Source: Bacillota bacterium (lineage in GTDB: Bacteria; Bacillota; Clostridia; Lachnospirales; Cellulosilyticaceae). From it: a stretch of DNA of 5,450 nucleotides. The stretch covers positions 1 through 5,450 of the forward strand of contig JAEZKI010000150.1 of NCBI GenBank assembly GCA_023415525.1. Direction: 5' to 3'. Shown piece by piece: positions 1 through 5,450 of this stretch (within the stretch, counting starts at the first letter, position 1; every line of letters starts with the position of its first letter). The notes under the pieces were generated by a model. The model had not been told where the DNA came from. It saw only the letters and a program-made list of their open reading frames with translations, and did no database searches. The translations under genes and the position numbers were made by a program.

Positions 1-1679
1 TGATTATAGGAATTGATTTAGGAACCACCAATAGTTTGGTAGCCTACTATACTCCAGAAGGTGTAAATGTTATTCCTAATAGATTGGGGAAAAATCTCAC
101 ACCTTCAGTAGTAAGTGTGGATAAAGAGGGTACTATGTACATAGGAGAGACAGCCAAAGAAAGGATGCTTATTGCTCCAGGTGAGACGGTGAGTGTTTTT
201 AAAAGAGATATGGGAACTGAGAAAAAGTATCTTCTAGGTTCTAAGGAGTTTTATCCGGAGCAGCTATCCGCTTTGATTATACGAGGATTAAAGGAAGATG
301 CAGAAGCATATTTGGGTGAAAAAGTGACAGAAGCTATTATTAGTGTACCTGCCTATTTCAATGACGCAAGACGTAGGGCAACTAAACAAGCCGGAGAATT
401 AGCTGGGCTTAAAATAGAACGTATTATTAGTGAGCCTACAGCAGCAGCTCTTGCTTATGGATTGTTTAAAAGAAAAGAGGATATGAGATTCCTAGTATTT
501 GACTTAGGAGGAGGTACCTTTGATGTATCTATATTAGAAAGGTATGGGAACATATTAGAGGTGCATGCTGTAGCAGGAGATAATTATTTAGGGGGAGAGG
601 ATTTTACCCAAGTTCTTGTAGACCATTTTTTTAAGAGTAATCCAGTGCTAGACCCTTTACTGTTAGATTATAAGGTCCTTAAGCGAATTTATAAAGAGGC
701 AGAGGCAGCCAAGATTAACTTTAAACAAAGCAAATGTACGATAGCTTGTCCTATAGGGAGTGAAGTATATGAGGCAAAAATAAGTTTAGAAGAATATGAA
801 AAGGCTTGCGAACCACTTTTTGATAGGATAAGGCAGGCCATTAAAAAGAGCCTCACGGACTCTCATCTTAATATCTCTCAAATTGACAAGGTGGTTATGG
901 TAGGTGGGGCTACTAAGATGCCTATGGTACGTAAGTTTGTAGGAAGATTATTTCGTAATATTCCAGATACCAGTTTAAATCCAGATGAAGTAGTGGCTAT
1001 TGGTGCAGCTATTCAAGGAGCAATGAAGGAGAGACAGGAAAGTATTAAGGAAGTCATTCTGACAGATGTTTGTCCATTTACACTAGGGACGGAGGTTGTA
1101 CATGAAATAGATATAAATTACTTTGAAAGGGGTCATTTTTACCCCATTATTGAACGGAATACAGTAATTCCTGCTAGTAGAACGGAAAGACTTTATACCG
1201 TAAGAGATAATCAGTCCCATATTTCAGTTAAGATTCTTCAAGGAGAAAGTAGACGTGCTTGTAATAATCTATTATTAGGTGAGATAGAGATAGATATTCC
1301 TGAGAATAGGGCAGGAGAGGAAGCTGTAGATGTCATGTATACTTATGATATTAATTCGATATTAGAGGTACAAGTTAAATCAGTATCTACAGGAAAGGTA
1401 GTTAAGAAATTAATCAAAGGACAATACACACCTTTAAGCGATGAAGAGATAGAAAAACGTATGAAAGAACTGGATTATTTAAAGGTAGCACCTAGAGAAC
1501 AAGAGGAAAATAAACTGCTTTTGCTAAAAGGTGAAAGAATGTATGAAGAGGCGCTAGGAGATGAACGCATCATTATTCAACGTGCTCTAGAAGAATTTGA
1601 AAGGGTATTAAATACGCAGGATCGTAGTAAGATTATGGAGGGAAGAAAGGTGTTTAAAACTTTTTTAGATAATCGCTAA
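1..1679 (+). CDS. hscC: HscC-type Hsp70 family molecular chaperone (first base of the start codon lies outside the window)
   Basis: An ATP-driven Hsp70 chaperone of the cytoplasm. The open frame runs from base 1: bases 1-2 are TG and the next codons read I-I-G-I-D-L-G-T-T-N-S, the standard Hsp70 N-terminus. The true start is therefore almost certainly an ATG whose A is one base before the window; a TTG at 36 would cut off the phosphate-binding loop. Length is then 559 residues, close to E. coli HscC (about 556) and shorter than DnaK (about 610-640). Visible motifs are phosphate-1 at residues 3-12, VPAYFND at 116-122, EPTAAALAYG at 145-154, phosphate-2 DLGGGTFDVS at 168-177, GDNYLGGEDF at 193-202 and the adenosine motif VGGATKMP at 301-308. 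The interdomain linker (about 353-362, LTDVCPFTLG) has the HscC form rather than DnaK's DVTPLSLG. The substrate-binding beta domain follows and the C-terminal helical lid is short. No J-domain or GrpE gene follows. The HscC assignment rests on remembered family sequence; its clients are unknown. Confidence 0.93.
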   Translation, partial: IIGIDLGTTNSLVAYYTPEGVNVIPNRLGKNLTPSVVSVDKEGTMYIGETAKERMLIAPGETVSVFKRDMGTEKKYLLGSKEFYPEQLSALIIRGLKEDAEAYLGEKVTEAIISVPAYFNDARRRATKQAGELAGLKIERIISEPTAAALAYGLFKRKEDMRFLVFDLGGGTFDVSILERYGNILEVHAVAGDNYLGGEDFTQVLVDHFFKSNPVLDPLLLDYKVLKRIYKEAEAAKINFKQSKCTIACPIGSEVYEAKISLEEYEKACEPLFDRIRQAIKKSLTDSHLNISQIDKVVMVGGATKMPMVRKFVGRLFRNIPDTSLNPDEVVAIGAAIQGAMKERQESIKEVILTDVCPFTLGTEVVHEIDINYFERGHFYPIIERNTVIPASRTERLYTVRDNQSHISVKILQGESRRACNNLLLGEIEIDIPENRAGEEAVDVMYTYDINSILEVQVKSVSTGKVVKKLIKGQYTPLSDEEIEKRMKELDYLKVAPREQEENKLLLLKGERMYEEALGDERIIIQRALEEFERVLNTQDRSKIMEGRKVFKTFLDNR

Positions 1680-1708
1680 GGTGGTAAACAAGAGATGTAA
1701 TCTAACAG

Positions 1709-1840
1709 GTGAATGAAGATGTTAAGTTATCATCAATAAAGTCTTATAGAGATTTTAAATTACTTTCACCAATTGGTGGGAATGTGGCAGATGATGACCT
1801 TTTGAGTAACGAGAGGCAGAAGACTAGCATATGTTTCTAA
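1709..1840 (+). CDS. Doubtful small ORF or gene remnant (43 aa, GTG start)
   Basis: From a GTG at 1709 the frame stays open to TAA at 1838-1840. It encodes 43 residues, with a middle part reading S-P-I-G-G-N-V-A-D-D-D-L-L. The composition is protein-like and not repetitive, but the GTG is preceded by only a weak purine stretch and not a good ribosome binding site. I recognise no family. It may be a chance open frame, a small peptide, or the tail of a decayed gene that once followed hscC. Nothing in the sequence decides among these. Confidence 0.15.
   Translation: MNEDVKLSSIKSYRDFKLLSPIGGNVADDDLLSNERQKTSICF
1767..1778. repeat. Perfect 12-bp palindrome CACCAATTGGTG
   Basis: CACCAATTGGTG equals its own reverse complement. 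It sits about 145 bp upstream of the -35 box of the lipoprotein promoter, too far for a classical repressor site, and no T-run follows, so it is not a good terminator. It could be a distant regulator site or chance. Confidence 0.2.
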
Positions 1841-1911
1841 AAGAAATGTAAGTTATCTGTACATAAAGAGATCATAGTATAAATGAATGAAAAATATAAA
1901 TATTAAGAAAG

Positions 1912-1940
1912 TTTACAATAAACATAAAATTATTTATAAT
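1912..1940 (+). promoter_or_regulatory. Sigma-A promoter of the lipoprotein gene
   Basis: The -35 box TTTACA (1912-1917, five of six consensus bases) is separated by exactly 17 bp from a perfect -10 box TATAAT (1935-1940). Transcription should begin near 1947, giving an untranslated leader of about 43 bases before the ATG at 1990. It shows that the lipoprotein gene can be transcribed independently of hscC. Confidence 0.8.
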
Positions 1941-1978
1941 GAATAAAGTAATATATTTTTTAGGTTAGGTTTATAGAG

Positions 1979-1983
1979 AGGAG
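1979..1983 (+). promoter_or_regulatory. Ribosome binding site of the lipoprotein gene
   Basis: AGGAG lies 6 bases before the ATG at 1990 within a longer purine run (AGAGAGGAGA). It fixes the start codon, and the signal peptide that begins there agrees. Confidence 0.85.
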
Positions 1984-1989
1984 AAACAA

Positions 1990-2616
1990 ATGAAAAGAAA
2001 TGCACTTTTAATGGTAATATCTATATTAGCAGTGAGTATGTCTGTAGTAGGATGTAGGCAAAGTGGTGAAGAGGAACATAAAGGGAAAAAGGAATCCTCT
2101 AAAGATCATAGGGAGCTATCTGATGACCTTTATAGTTTTCAAATCAGCATTGATGATACCATCTATCAATTTCCTATGACTTATGATGAGTTTGTTGATT
2201 TAGGATGGAATTTTGGTGGAGATGAAACGCAAACTTTTGATTCCGATAACCATATTGCTACTGTTGGGTTTGATAGGGGCGATTACTTTATTGATGCAAT
2301 AATGTATAGTTTGGATGAGGGTAATATTTCTGATTGTTATATTGGTGGTTTAGATATAATAGAAGGCATGATGGAGGATACAAAGATTATTTTGCCAGGT
2401 GGTATTGAGTTTGATAATGCAACAAAGGAGGACATTATTGATACTTATGGCGAGCCAACAGAGATTTTTGGTAGTGGAGGAGAATATGAAGATATATGTT
2501 ATGGAGTTTCCACTTATCAGGAGGTGAAGTTTTCTTTCAATGAAGGTAAGCTAAATGAGGTGAAGTTAGTGAATATGGTCGATCTGGCTGATATTGAAAC
2601 TGAAACAGCTAAGTAG
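1990..2616 (+). CDS. Small secreted lipoprotein of unknown function
   Basis: A 208-residue protein predicted to be exported and anchored by lipid on the outer face of the cytoplasmic membrane. The N-terminus is a classic lipoprotein signal: positive MKRN, a hydrophobic core at about residues 5-19, then lipobox V-V-G-C with the modified cysteine at residue 22. A charged, hydrophilic linker (about 23-46) follows. The mature part is acidic and rich in D, E, G and Y and seems to have two similar-sized halves. The first starts at about residue 48 (YSFQISIDDTIYQFPM). The second, at about 135-195, holds KEDIIDTYGEPTEIFG with YGEPT at 153-157, then strand-like segments ending in KFSFNEGKLNEVKLVN. The D-x-Y-G-x-P-T turn followed by F-x-x-G-K-L recalls SmpA/BLIP-like folds, but this is a structural guess only. 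No enzyme motif or metal-binding cluster is visible. It has its own promoter and ribosome binding site and no obvious functional link to either neighbour. Confidence 0.85.
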   Translation: MKRNALLMVISILAVSMSVVGCRQSGEEEHKGKKESSKDHRELSDDLYSFQISIDDTIYQFPMTYDEFVDLGWNFGGDETQTFDSDNHIATVGFDRGDYFIDAIMYSLDEGNISDCYIGGLDIIEGMMEDTKIILPGGIEFDNATKEDIIDTYGEPTEIFGSGGEYEDICYGVSTYQEVKFSFNEGKLNEVKLVNMVDLADIETETAK

Positions 2617-2753
2617 ACAAGTTAGATTGATGCAAGTGCAAATGATAGCTAAGAACTAACAAAAGCATTAGGTGATATGGTTATAGGTAGATGTTGGATA
2701 TTTACCAACACTTAAGAAATTGTTTGAAGGTTAAAGTTAGAAGATTAAATAAG
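2617..2753. other. Non-coding stretch after the lipoprotein gene, with a weak hairpin
   Basis: No open frame of useful length is present. A small hairpin lies at 2692-2710: TGTTGG pairs with CCAACA around a 7-base loop. No T-run follows, so it is unlikely to be a terminator by itself. Reading on in the lipoprotein frame gives short protein-like pieces broken by stops (for example E-L-T-K-A-L-G-D-M-V-I-G). This could be decayed coding sequence or coincidence. Confidence 0.4.
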
Positions 2754-2831
2754 GCTGCCCTATAAGTGATGAAAAGTATCAATAAATGGATGATTACTTT
2801 TCTTCACTTATAGGGCAGCTATTTTATTATT
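2754..2831. terminator. Long hairpin terminator, probably bidirectional
   Basis: Arms at 2754-2778 and 2795-2819 are 25 bases each and pair at 24 of 25 positions (one mismatch, T2770 against A2803), around a loop of about 16 bases. The arms start and end with GCTGCCC / GGGCAGC, giving a GC-rich base. The + strand continues with the T-rich ATTTTATTATT. The opposite strand also runs into T-rich sequence (complement of 2741-2752), so it could stop transcription both ways. It separates the lipoprotein transcript from the next promoter, which starts at 2839. The stem is longer than most intrinsic terminators, and the T-tract is interrupted, so a short dispersed repeat is the main alternative. Confidence 0.65.
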
Positions 2832-2838
2832 AGGTGGA

Positions 2839-2869
2839 TTGACTTTAACCTAAGGGGAAAGTTTATACT
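2839..2869 (+). promoter_or_regulatory. Promoter of the uvrA-like gene with a 19-bp spacer (MerR type)
   Basis: The -35 box TTGACT (2839-2844, five of six) and -10 box TATACT (2864-2869, five of six) are 19 bp apart instead of the usual 17. That over-long spacing is the hallmark of promoters activated by MerR-family regulators, which untwist the spacer. A dyad fills the spacer (see the operator entry). Reading the -10 as TTTATA at 2862 would give 17 bp but a poorer box. Transcription should start near 2876, about 34 bases before the ATG at 2910. Confidence 0.6.
2842..2862. promoter_or_regulatory. Candidate MerR-family operator
   Basis: The left arm ACTTTAACC (2842-2850) and right arm GGGGAAAGT (2854-2862) flank the centre TAA; seven of nine positions pair. 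The dyad overlaps the end of the -35 box and fills most of the 19-bp spacer, where MerR-type activators bind. The CC-TAA-GG core resembles known MerR-family sites. No regulator gene lies in this window. Confidence 0.5.
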
Positions 2870-2895
2870 GGGTGAGAGCATAGAGGAATAGAAAT

Positions 2896-2901
2896 AGGAG
2901 G
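2896..2901 (+). promoter_or_regulatory. Ribosome binding site of the uvrA-like gene
   Basis: A perfect AGGAGG lies 8 bases before the ATG at 2910. It decides the start codon and predicts strong translation. Confidence 0.9.
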
Positions 2902-2909
2902 AAAAAAAT

Positions 2910-5156
2910 ATGCCTTCAGAGATGATTTTAAAAGGAATGCGAGAAAATAATTTAAAAGGGGTGGACTTAAAGATTCCCAAGAAAAAGATTGTTGTGTTTA
3001 CAGGAGTTTCAGGTTCAGGTAAGTCAAGCATAGTATTTGATACCATAGCGGCAGAGGCATCCAGACAAATCAATGAGACCTATCCTGCATGGGTAAGGAC
3101 CAGATTACCTAAATTTGAAAAACCTAAGGCAGACAGCTTAGAAAATTTAACAGCAGCGGTTATCGTGGATCAAAAGCAGTTTGGAGGTAACGCCCGTTCA
3201 ACAGTGGGGACTATGACGGATTTATCTTCTCAGCTTCGCTTATTGTTTTCAAGGATGGGACAACCTTGTGCAGGGACGTCCTCTAATTATTCCTTTAATA
3301 ATCCATCAGGTATGTGCACGACCTGTTCAGGTTTAGGGAAGGAAACAACACTTAATGTGGACAAGATTCTTGATAGTAGTAAATCCTTGAATGAGGGAGC
3401 GCTAGACGATCCTATTTTTGCAGTAGGAGGTTATGTATGGGGTGTCTATACAAGCTCAGGCTGGTTTGATCTTGATAAACCTATTTGTGAATATGATCAG
3501 GCAACTTATAATTTACTTTTATATGGTTCTGCAGACGGAGTCTCAGCACCAAAGGATAAAAAGGTAGATGGTGTATTTAATCGTCTAAAAAGATTGTATT
3601 TAAATAGAGATATTAGTGCTTTAGGCAAAGCGAGTCAAAAGAGAATAGCTGCCGCTTTAATTGAAAAAGAATGTCCTACCTGTCATGGAGCCAGACTAAA
3701 TGAGGCCGCTTTAGCTTCCAAGATTAAAGGGTATAACATTGTAGAAATGAGTAATATGGAAATCGGAGATTTGGTGAAGCTTTTAAAAACCATTAAGGAG
3801 CCTCATGTACAAACGGTACTTGAATCACTTATAGTAGGACTTGATCGTATTGTTAACATTGGACTAACTTATCTACATCTTAATAGAGAGTCAGTTACTT
3901 TATCTGGAGGCGAGGCACAACGATTAAAGATGGTACGTTATATAGGAAGCAGTTTGACAGATATGACCTACATTTTTGATGAACCTAGCACAGGATTACA
4001 TCCTAGAGATGTGGCACGCATGAATGCTCTTTTACAAGATTTAAGGGATAAAGGAAATACAGTTCTCGTTGTAGAGCATGACCCTGATGTTATTCGTATA
4101 GCAGATGAGATTATAGATATTGGACCACTTGCAGGAGCAAATGGAGGAAGGGTTACCTTCCAAGGTAGCTTAGGAGAATTATTAAAAACAGATACTTTAA
4201 CAGCTAAAGGACTAAGAAAGCAGATTCCAGTAAATGAGCATCCTCGTAAACCTAAAGATTACTTCCCTATAAGAAACGCATGCTTACACAATTTAAAGCA
4301 TGTGGATGTAGATATTCCATTAGGAATCTTGACAGCTATAACAGGAGTAGCAGGTTCTGGAAAAAGCTCACTTGTTTCAGGTGTTTTTGCTAAAGAGTGT
4401 CCAGAAGCGATCATGGTCAATCAAAGTGCTATTACAGCAACTAATCGTTCAACGCCTGCTTCTTATTTAGGATTTATGGATGAAATAAGAAAGCTGTTTG
4501 CCAAAGAGAATAAGGTAGATGCTGGATTATTTAGCTTTAACTCAATAGGGGGCTGCCCTGCTTGTAGTGGAAAAGGAGTTATTGTCACAGAATTAGCTTT
4601 TATGGACCCTATTGTAACAGTTTGTGAAAGTTGTGAAGGGAAACGTTATAGTAAAGAAGCACTTTCATACATCATCAAAGGGAATAATATATTAGAAGTT
4701 TTAGAACTAACGGTTGAACAAGCCTTGGAATTTTTCGAGAATAAGAAAATTAGAAAGGACTTAATAGCTTTAGAGAAAGTAGGGCTAGACTACATGACCT
4801 TAGGCCAACCTTTAAGTACTTTATCAGGTGGTGAACGTCAACGTATTAAGCTAGCTAAAGAAATTCATAAGAATGGTAATGTATTTATTTTAGATGAACC
4901 TACCACAGGACTTCATATCTCAGATATTAATAAGCTCATGAAGCTATTTCATCAACTAGTGGAACAGGGGAATACAGTTATTGTGATTGAACATAATCTA
5001 GATGTGATAAAGCAAGCAGATTATGTCATTGATATTGGGCCAGAAGGCGGAAAAAATGGAGGACAAGTTGTATTTACCGGGACACCACAAGAGCTCTTAA
5101 AGTGTCAAGAAAGTATGACTGCAGCATGTATGCGTCAACAACTCAAAAATAATTAA
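2910..5156 (+). CDS. UvrA-like ABC ATPase lacking the UvrB-binding domain (UvrA2/DrrC type)
   Basis: A cytoplasmic DNA-binding ABC ATPase of 748 residues, against about 940 for repair UvrA. Both ATPase halves are complete. Half one has Walker A GVSGSGKSS (32-40), the N-A-R-S-T-V-G-T segment (94-101), signature LSGGE (331-335), Walker B DEPSTGLH (357-364) and switch histidine H390. Half two has Walker A GVAGSGKSS (479-487), LSGGE (638-642), DEPTTGLH (662-669) and H695. Zinc-type CxxC pairs stand at 136/139 and 255/258 in half one and at 549/552 and 572/575 in half two. The missing part is the UvrB-binding region: the chain passes from LLFSRMGQPCAG (about 111-122) almost directly to YSFNNPSGMC (127-136). 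In E. coli UvrA over 100 residues, including another CxxC, lie between. Such forms occur as Deinococcus UvrA2 and Streptomyces DrrC, associated with tolerance of DNA-binding drugs. It probably does not recruit UvrB. Drug tolerance is inference, supported by its inducible-looking promoter. It is probably transcribed alone; no terminator is visible after it. Confidence 0.9.
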   Translation: MPSEMILKGMRENNLKGVDLKIPKKKIVVFTGVSGSGKSSIVFDTIAAEASRQINETYPAWVRTRLPKFEKPKADSLENLTAAVIVDQKQFGGNARSTVGTMTDLSSQLRLLFSRMGQPCAGTSSNYSFNNPSGMCTTCSGLGKETTLNVDKILDSSKSLNEGALDDPIFAVGGYVWGVYTSSGWFDLDKPICEYDQATYNLLLYGSADGVSAPKDKKVDGVFNRLKRLYLNRDISALGKASQKRIAAALIEKECPTCHGARLNEAALASKIKGYNIVEMSNMEIGDLVKLLKTIKEPHVQTVLESLIVGLDRIVNIGLTYLHLNRESVTLSGGEAQRLKMVRYIGSSLTDMTYIFDEPSTGLHPRDVARMNALLQDLRDKGNTVLVVEHDPDVIRIADEIIDIGPLAGANGGRVTFQGSLGELLKTDTLTAKGLRKQIPVNEHPRKPKDYFPIRNACLHNLKHVDVDIPLGILTAITGVAGSGKSSLVSGVFAKECPEAIMVNQSAITATNRSTPASYLGFMDEIRKLFAKENKVDAGLFSFNSIGGCPACSGKGVIVTELAFMDPIVTVCESCEGKRYSKEALSYIIKGNNILEVLELTVEQALEFFENKKIRKDLIALEKVGLDYMTLGQPLSTLSGGERQRIKLAKEIHKNGNVFILDEPTTGLHISDINKLMKLFHQLVEQGNTVIVIEHNLDVIKQADYVIDIGPEGGKNGGQVVFTGTPQELLKCQESMTAACMRQQLKNN

Positions 5157-5165
5157 AAAAGGGGG

Positions 5166-5194
5166 TTGACGTATGTATGCATATAGTGTAATAT
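5166..5194 (+). promoter_or_regulatory. Candidate promoter just after the uvrA-like gene
   Basis: TTGACG (5166-5171, five of six) is followed after 17 bp by TAATAT (5189-5194, four of six). It starts 9 bp past the uvrA-like stop codon. The sequence downstream has no open frame but carries hairpins and a boxA-like motif, so this would be an rRNA-type promoter. The -10 box is imperfect. Confidence 0.5.
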
Positions 5195-5201
5195 TATAAA
5201 A

Positions 5202-5223
5202 GTCGTCAGCAACAAGAGACGAC
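5202..5223 (+). other. Hairpin near the predicted transcript start
   Basis: GTCGTC (5202-5207) and GACGAC (5218-5223) form a perfect 6-bp stem around a 10-base loop. It would be at the very 5' end of the leader transcript. An AAAA follows instead of a T-run, so it is not a terminator; a role in 5'-end stability or processing is a guess. Confidence 0.45.
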
Positions 5224-5258
5224 AAAATAGTAGCACCTTAGACGTGTAAACTATACAT

Positions 5259-5272
5259 TGTACTTTGAAAAA
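5259..5272 (+). promoter_or_regulatory. boxA-like rRNA antitermination element
   Basis: TGTACTTTGAAAAA closely matches the TGTTCTTTGAAAA-type boxA found in rRNA leaders and 16S-23S spacers of Firmicutes, where Nus factors bind the RNA to prevent early termination. Its place about 65 bases after the predicted promoter fits a leader. Confidence 0.55.
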
Positions 5273-5441
5273 CAAATACTACGAAATGATAGATTTAAAC
5301 TTCAAAATGCTAGTTAATCTAGTAAGCTAAATTAATTTTTAGCGCCTAATGATAACGCAAGTTGTCAGGGTAACAAACAGATGATTCTGTTGGTTTTAAA
5401 TCTACAATTTAACCGATAATACTCGAAAGAGTATAAACAAA

Positions 5442-5450
5442 TATTCTTTG
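5442..5450 (+). promoter_or_regulatory. Partial second boxA-like element at the window edge
   Basis: TATTCTTTG at the last bases matches the first nine positions of the boxA consensus with one or two changes and shares CTTTG with the copy at 5259. The GAAAA half would lie beyond the window, so this call depends on the next few bases. Confidence 0.35.

Larger units (their letters stand above)
1680..1911. other. Intergenic stretch without a recognisable gene
   Basis: The roughly 310 bp between the hscC stop and the lipoprotein start hold no convincing gene. All + frames are interrupted by stops within a short distance, and no typical terminator (hairpin plus T-run) was found after hscC. The only items of note are a 43-codon open stretch at 1709-1840, a palindrome at 1767-1778, and the lipoprotein promoter at the right edge. 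The segment could contain decayed coding sequence. Confidence 0.5.
5195..5450 (+). ncRNA. Probable rRNA operon leader, rich in small hairpins (continues past the window)
   Basis: This stretch has no open frame in either strand worth naming but holds several short hairpins in a row. They are GTCGTC/GACGAC (5202-5223), CTAG/CTAG (5310-5322), GCTAAA/TTTAGC (5326-5343), AACAGA-TGAT-TCTGTT (5376-5391), GGTT..AAAT/ATTTAACC with a two-base bulge (5392-5414) and ATACTC-GAAA-GAGTAT (5419-5434). It also has one full and one partial boxA-like element. This combination suits the spacer between an rRNA promoter and the 16S gene in Firmicutes. No part of 16S, 23S, 5S or tRNA is in the window, so the identity is inferred. 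A different structured leader or non-coding RNA remains possible. Confidence 0.5.

Noticed and set aside
36..38. TTG as start codon of the Hsp70 gene
   Set aside because: Starting here would remove the conserved IGIDLGTTNS nucleotide-binding segment encoded by bases 3-35; the frame is open to base 1 and fits an ATG beginning one base before the window.
1791..2130. Shared 10-mer GATGACCTTT near 1795 and inside the lipoprotein gene near 2123
   Set aside because: It is short, not flanked by further similarity, and one copy is coding; chance is the simplest explanation.
2754..2819. The long hairpin as an attenuator controlling the uvrA-like gene
   Set aside because: The predicted promoter (2839-2869) lies downstream of the hairpin, so transcripts from it do not contain the hairpin.
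2819..3073. 84-codon open frame on the minus strand
   Set aside because: It overlaps the promoter, ribosome binding site and conserved Walker A region of the uvrA-like gene, has no recognisable domain and no convincing ribosome binding site; it is a shadow of the real gene.
5290..5450. A riboswitch, T-box or tRNA in the hairpin-rich right end
   Set aside because: I could not find the T-box GGGTGGNACCGCG core, a tRNA T-loop TTCRA motif, or the core of a riboswitch class I know; the boxA-like elements favour an rRNA leader.
1..5450. CRISPR array, insertion sequence or phage genes
   Set aside because: No regularly spaced repeats, transposase, integrase or phage proteins are visible on either strand.

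Overview
The window reads as a stretch of chromosome from a low-GC Firmicute, most probably a member of the Clostridia. This inference rests on A/T-rich codon choice, strong AGGAG-type ribosome binding sites, consensus sigma-A promoters and a Firmicutes-style rRNA-leader motif (CTTTGAAAA) near the right end. I cannot name the species from the sequence. All three real genes lie on the + strand.

Left part (1-1989): an HscC-type Hsp70 chaperone gene. The window begins on the second base of its likely ATG, so only one base of the gene is missing. It is followed by about 310 bp with no convincing gene, no recognisable J-domain or GrpE partner and no clear terminator. That gap contains a 43-codon open stretch, a 12-bp perfect palindrome and a consensus sigma-A promoter (TTTACA, 17 bp, TATAAT) that serves the next gene.

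Middle part (1990-2830): a small secreted lipoprotein of unknown function with a clean signal peptide and lipobox. After it come about 140 bp of apparently non-coding DNA and then a long, nearly perfect 25-bp hairpin flanked by T-rich sequence on both strands. I read the hairpin as a terminator, possibly bidirectional.

Right part (2831-5156): a UvrA paralogue of 748 residues with both ABC ATPase modules intact but without the UvrB-binding domain of repair UvrA. It resembles the UvrA2/DrrC-type proteins linked to DNA-binding drug tolerance. Its promoter has the unusual 19-bp spacer and the central dyad typical of promoters activated by MerR-family regulators. The gene may therefore be switched on by a small molecule or stress through a regulator encoded elsewhere.

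Right end (5157-5450): no open reading frame. A promoter-like sequence starts 9 bp after the uvrA-like stop codon. It is followed by a chain of small hairpins and a boxA-like element (TGTACTTTGAAAA), and the window ends inside what looks like a second copy (TATTCTTTG). This is best read as the leader of an rRNA operon whose 16S gene would lie just past the window.

The three genes have separate promoters or large gaps and do not look like one operon. No mobile element, CRISPR array or tRNA was seen. The part most worth following up is the predicted MerR-controlled UvrA-like gene.
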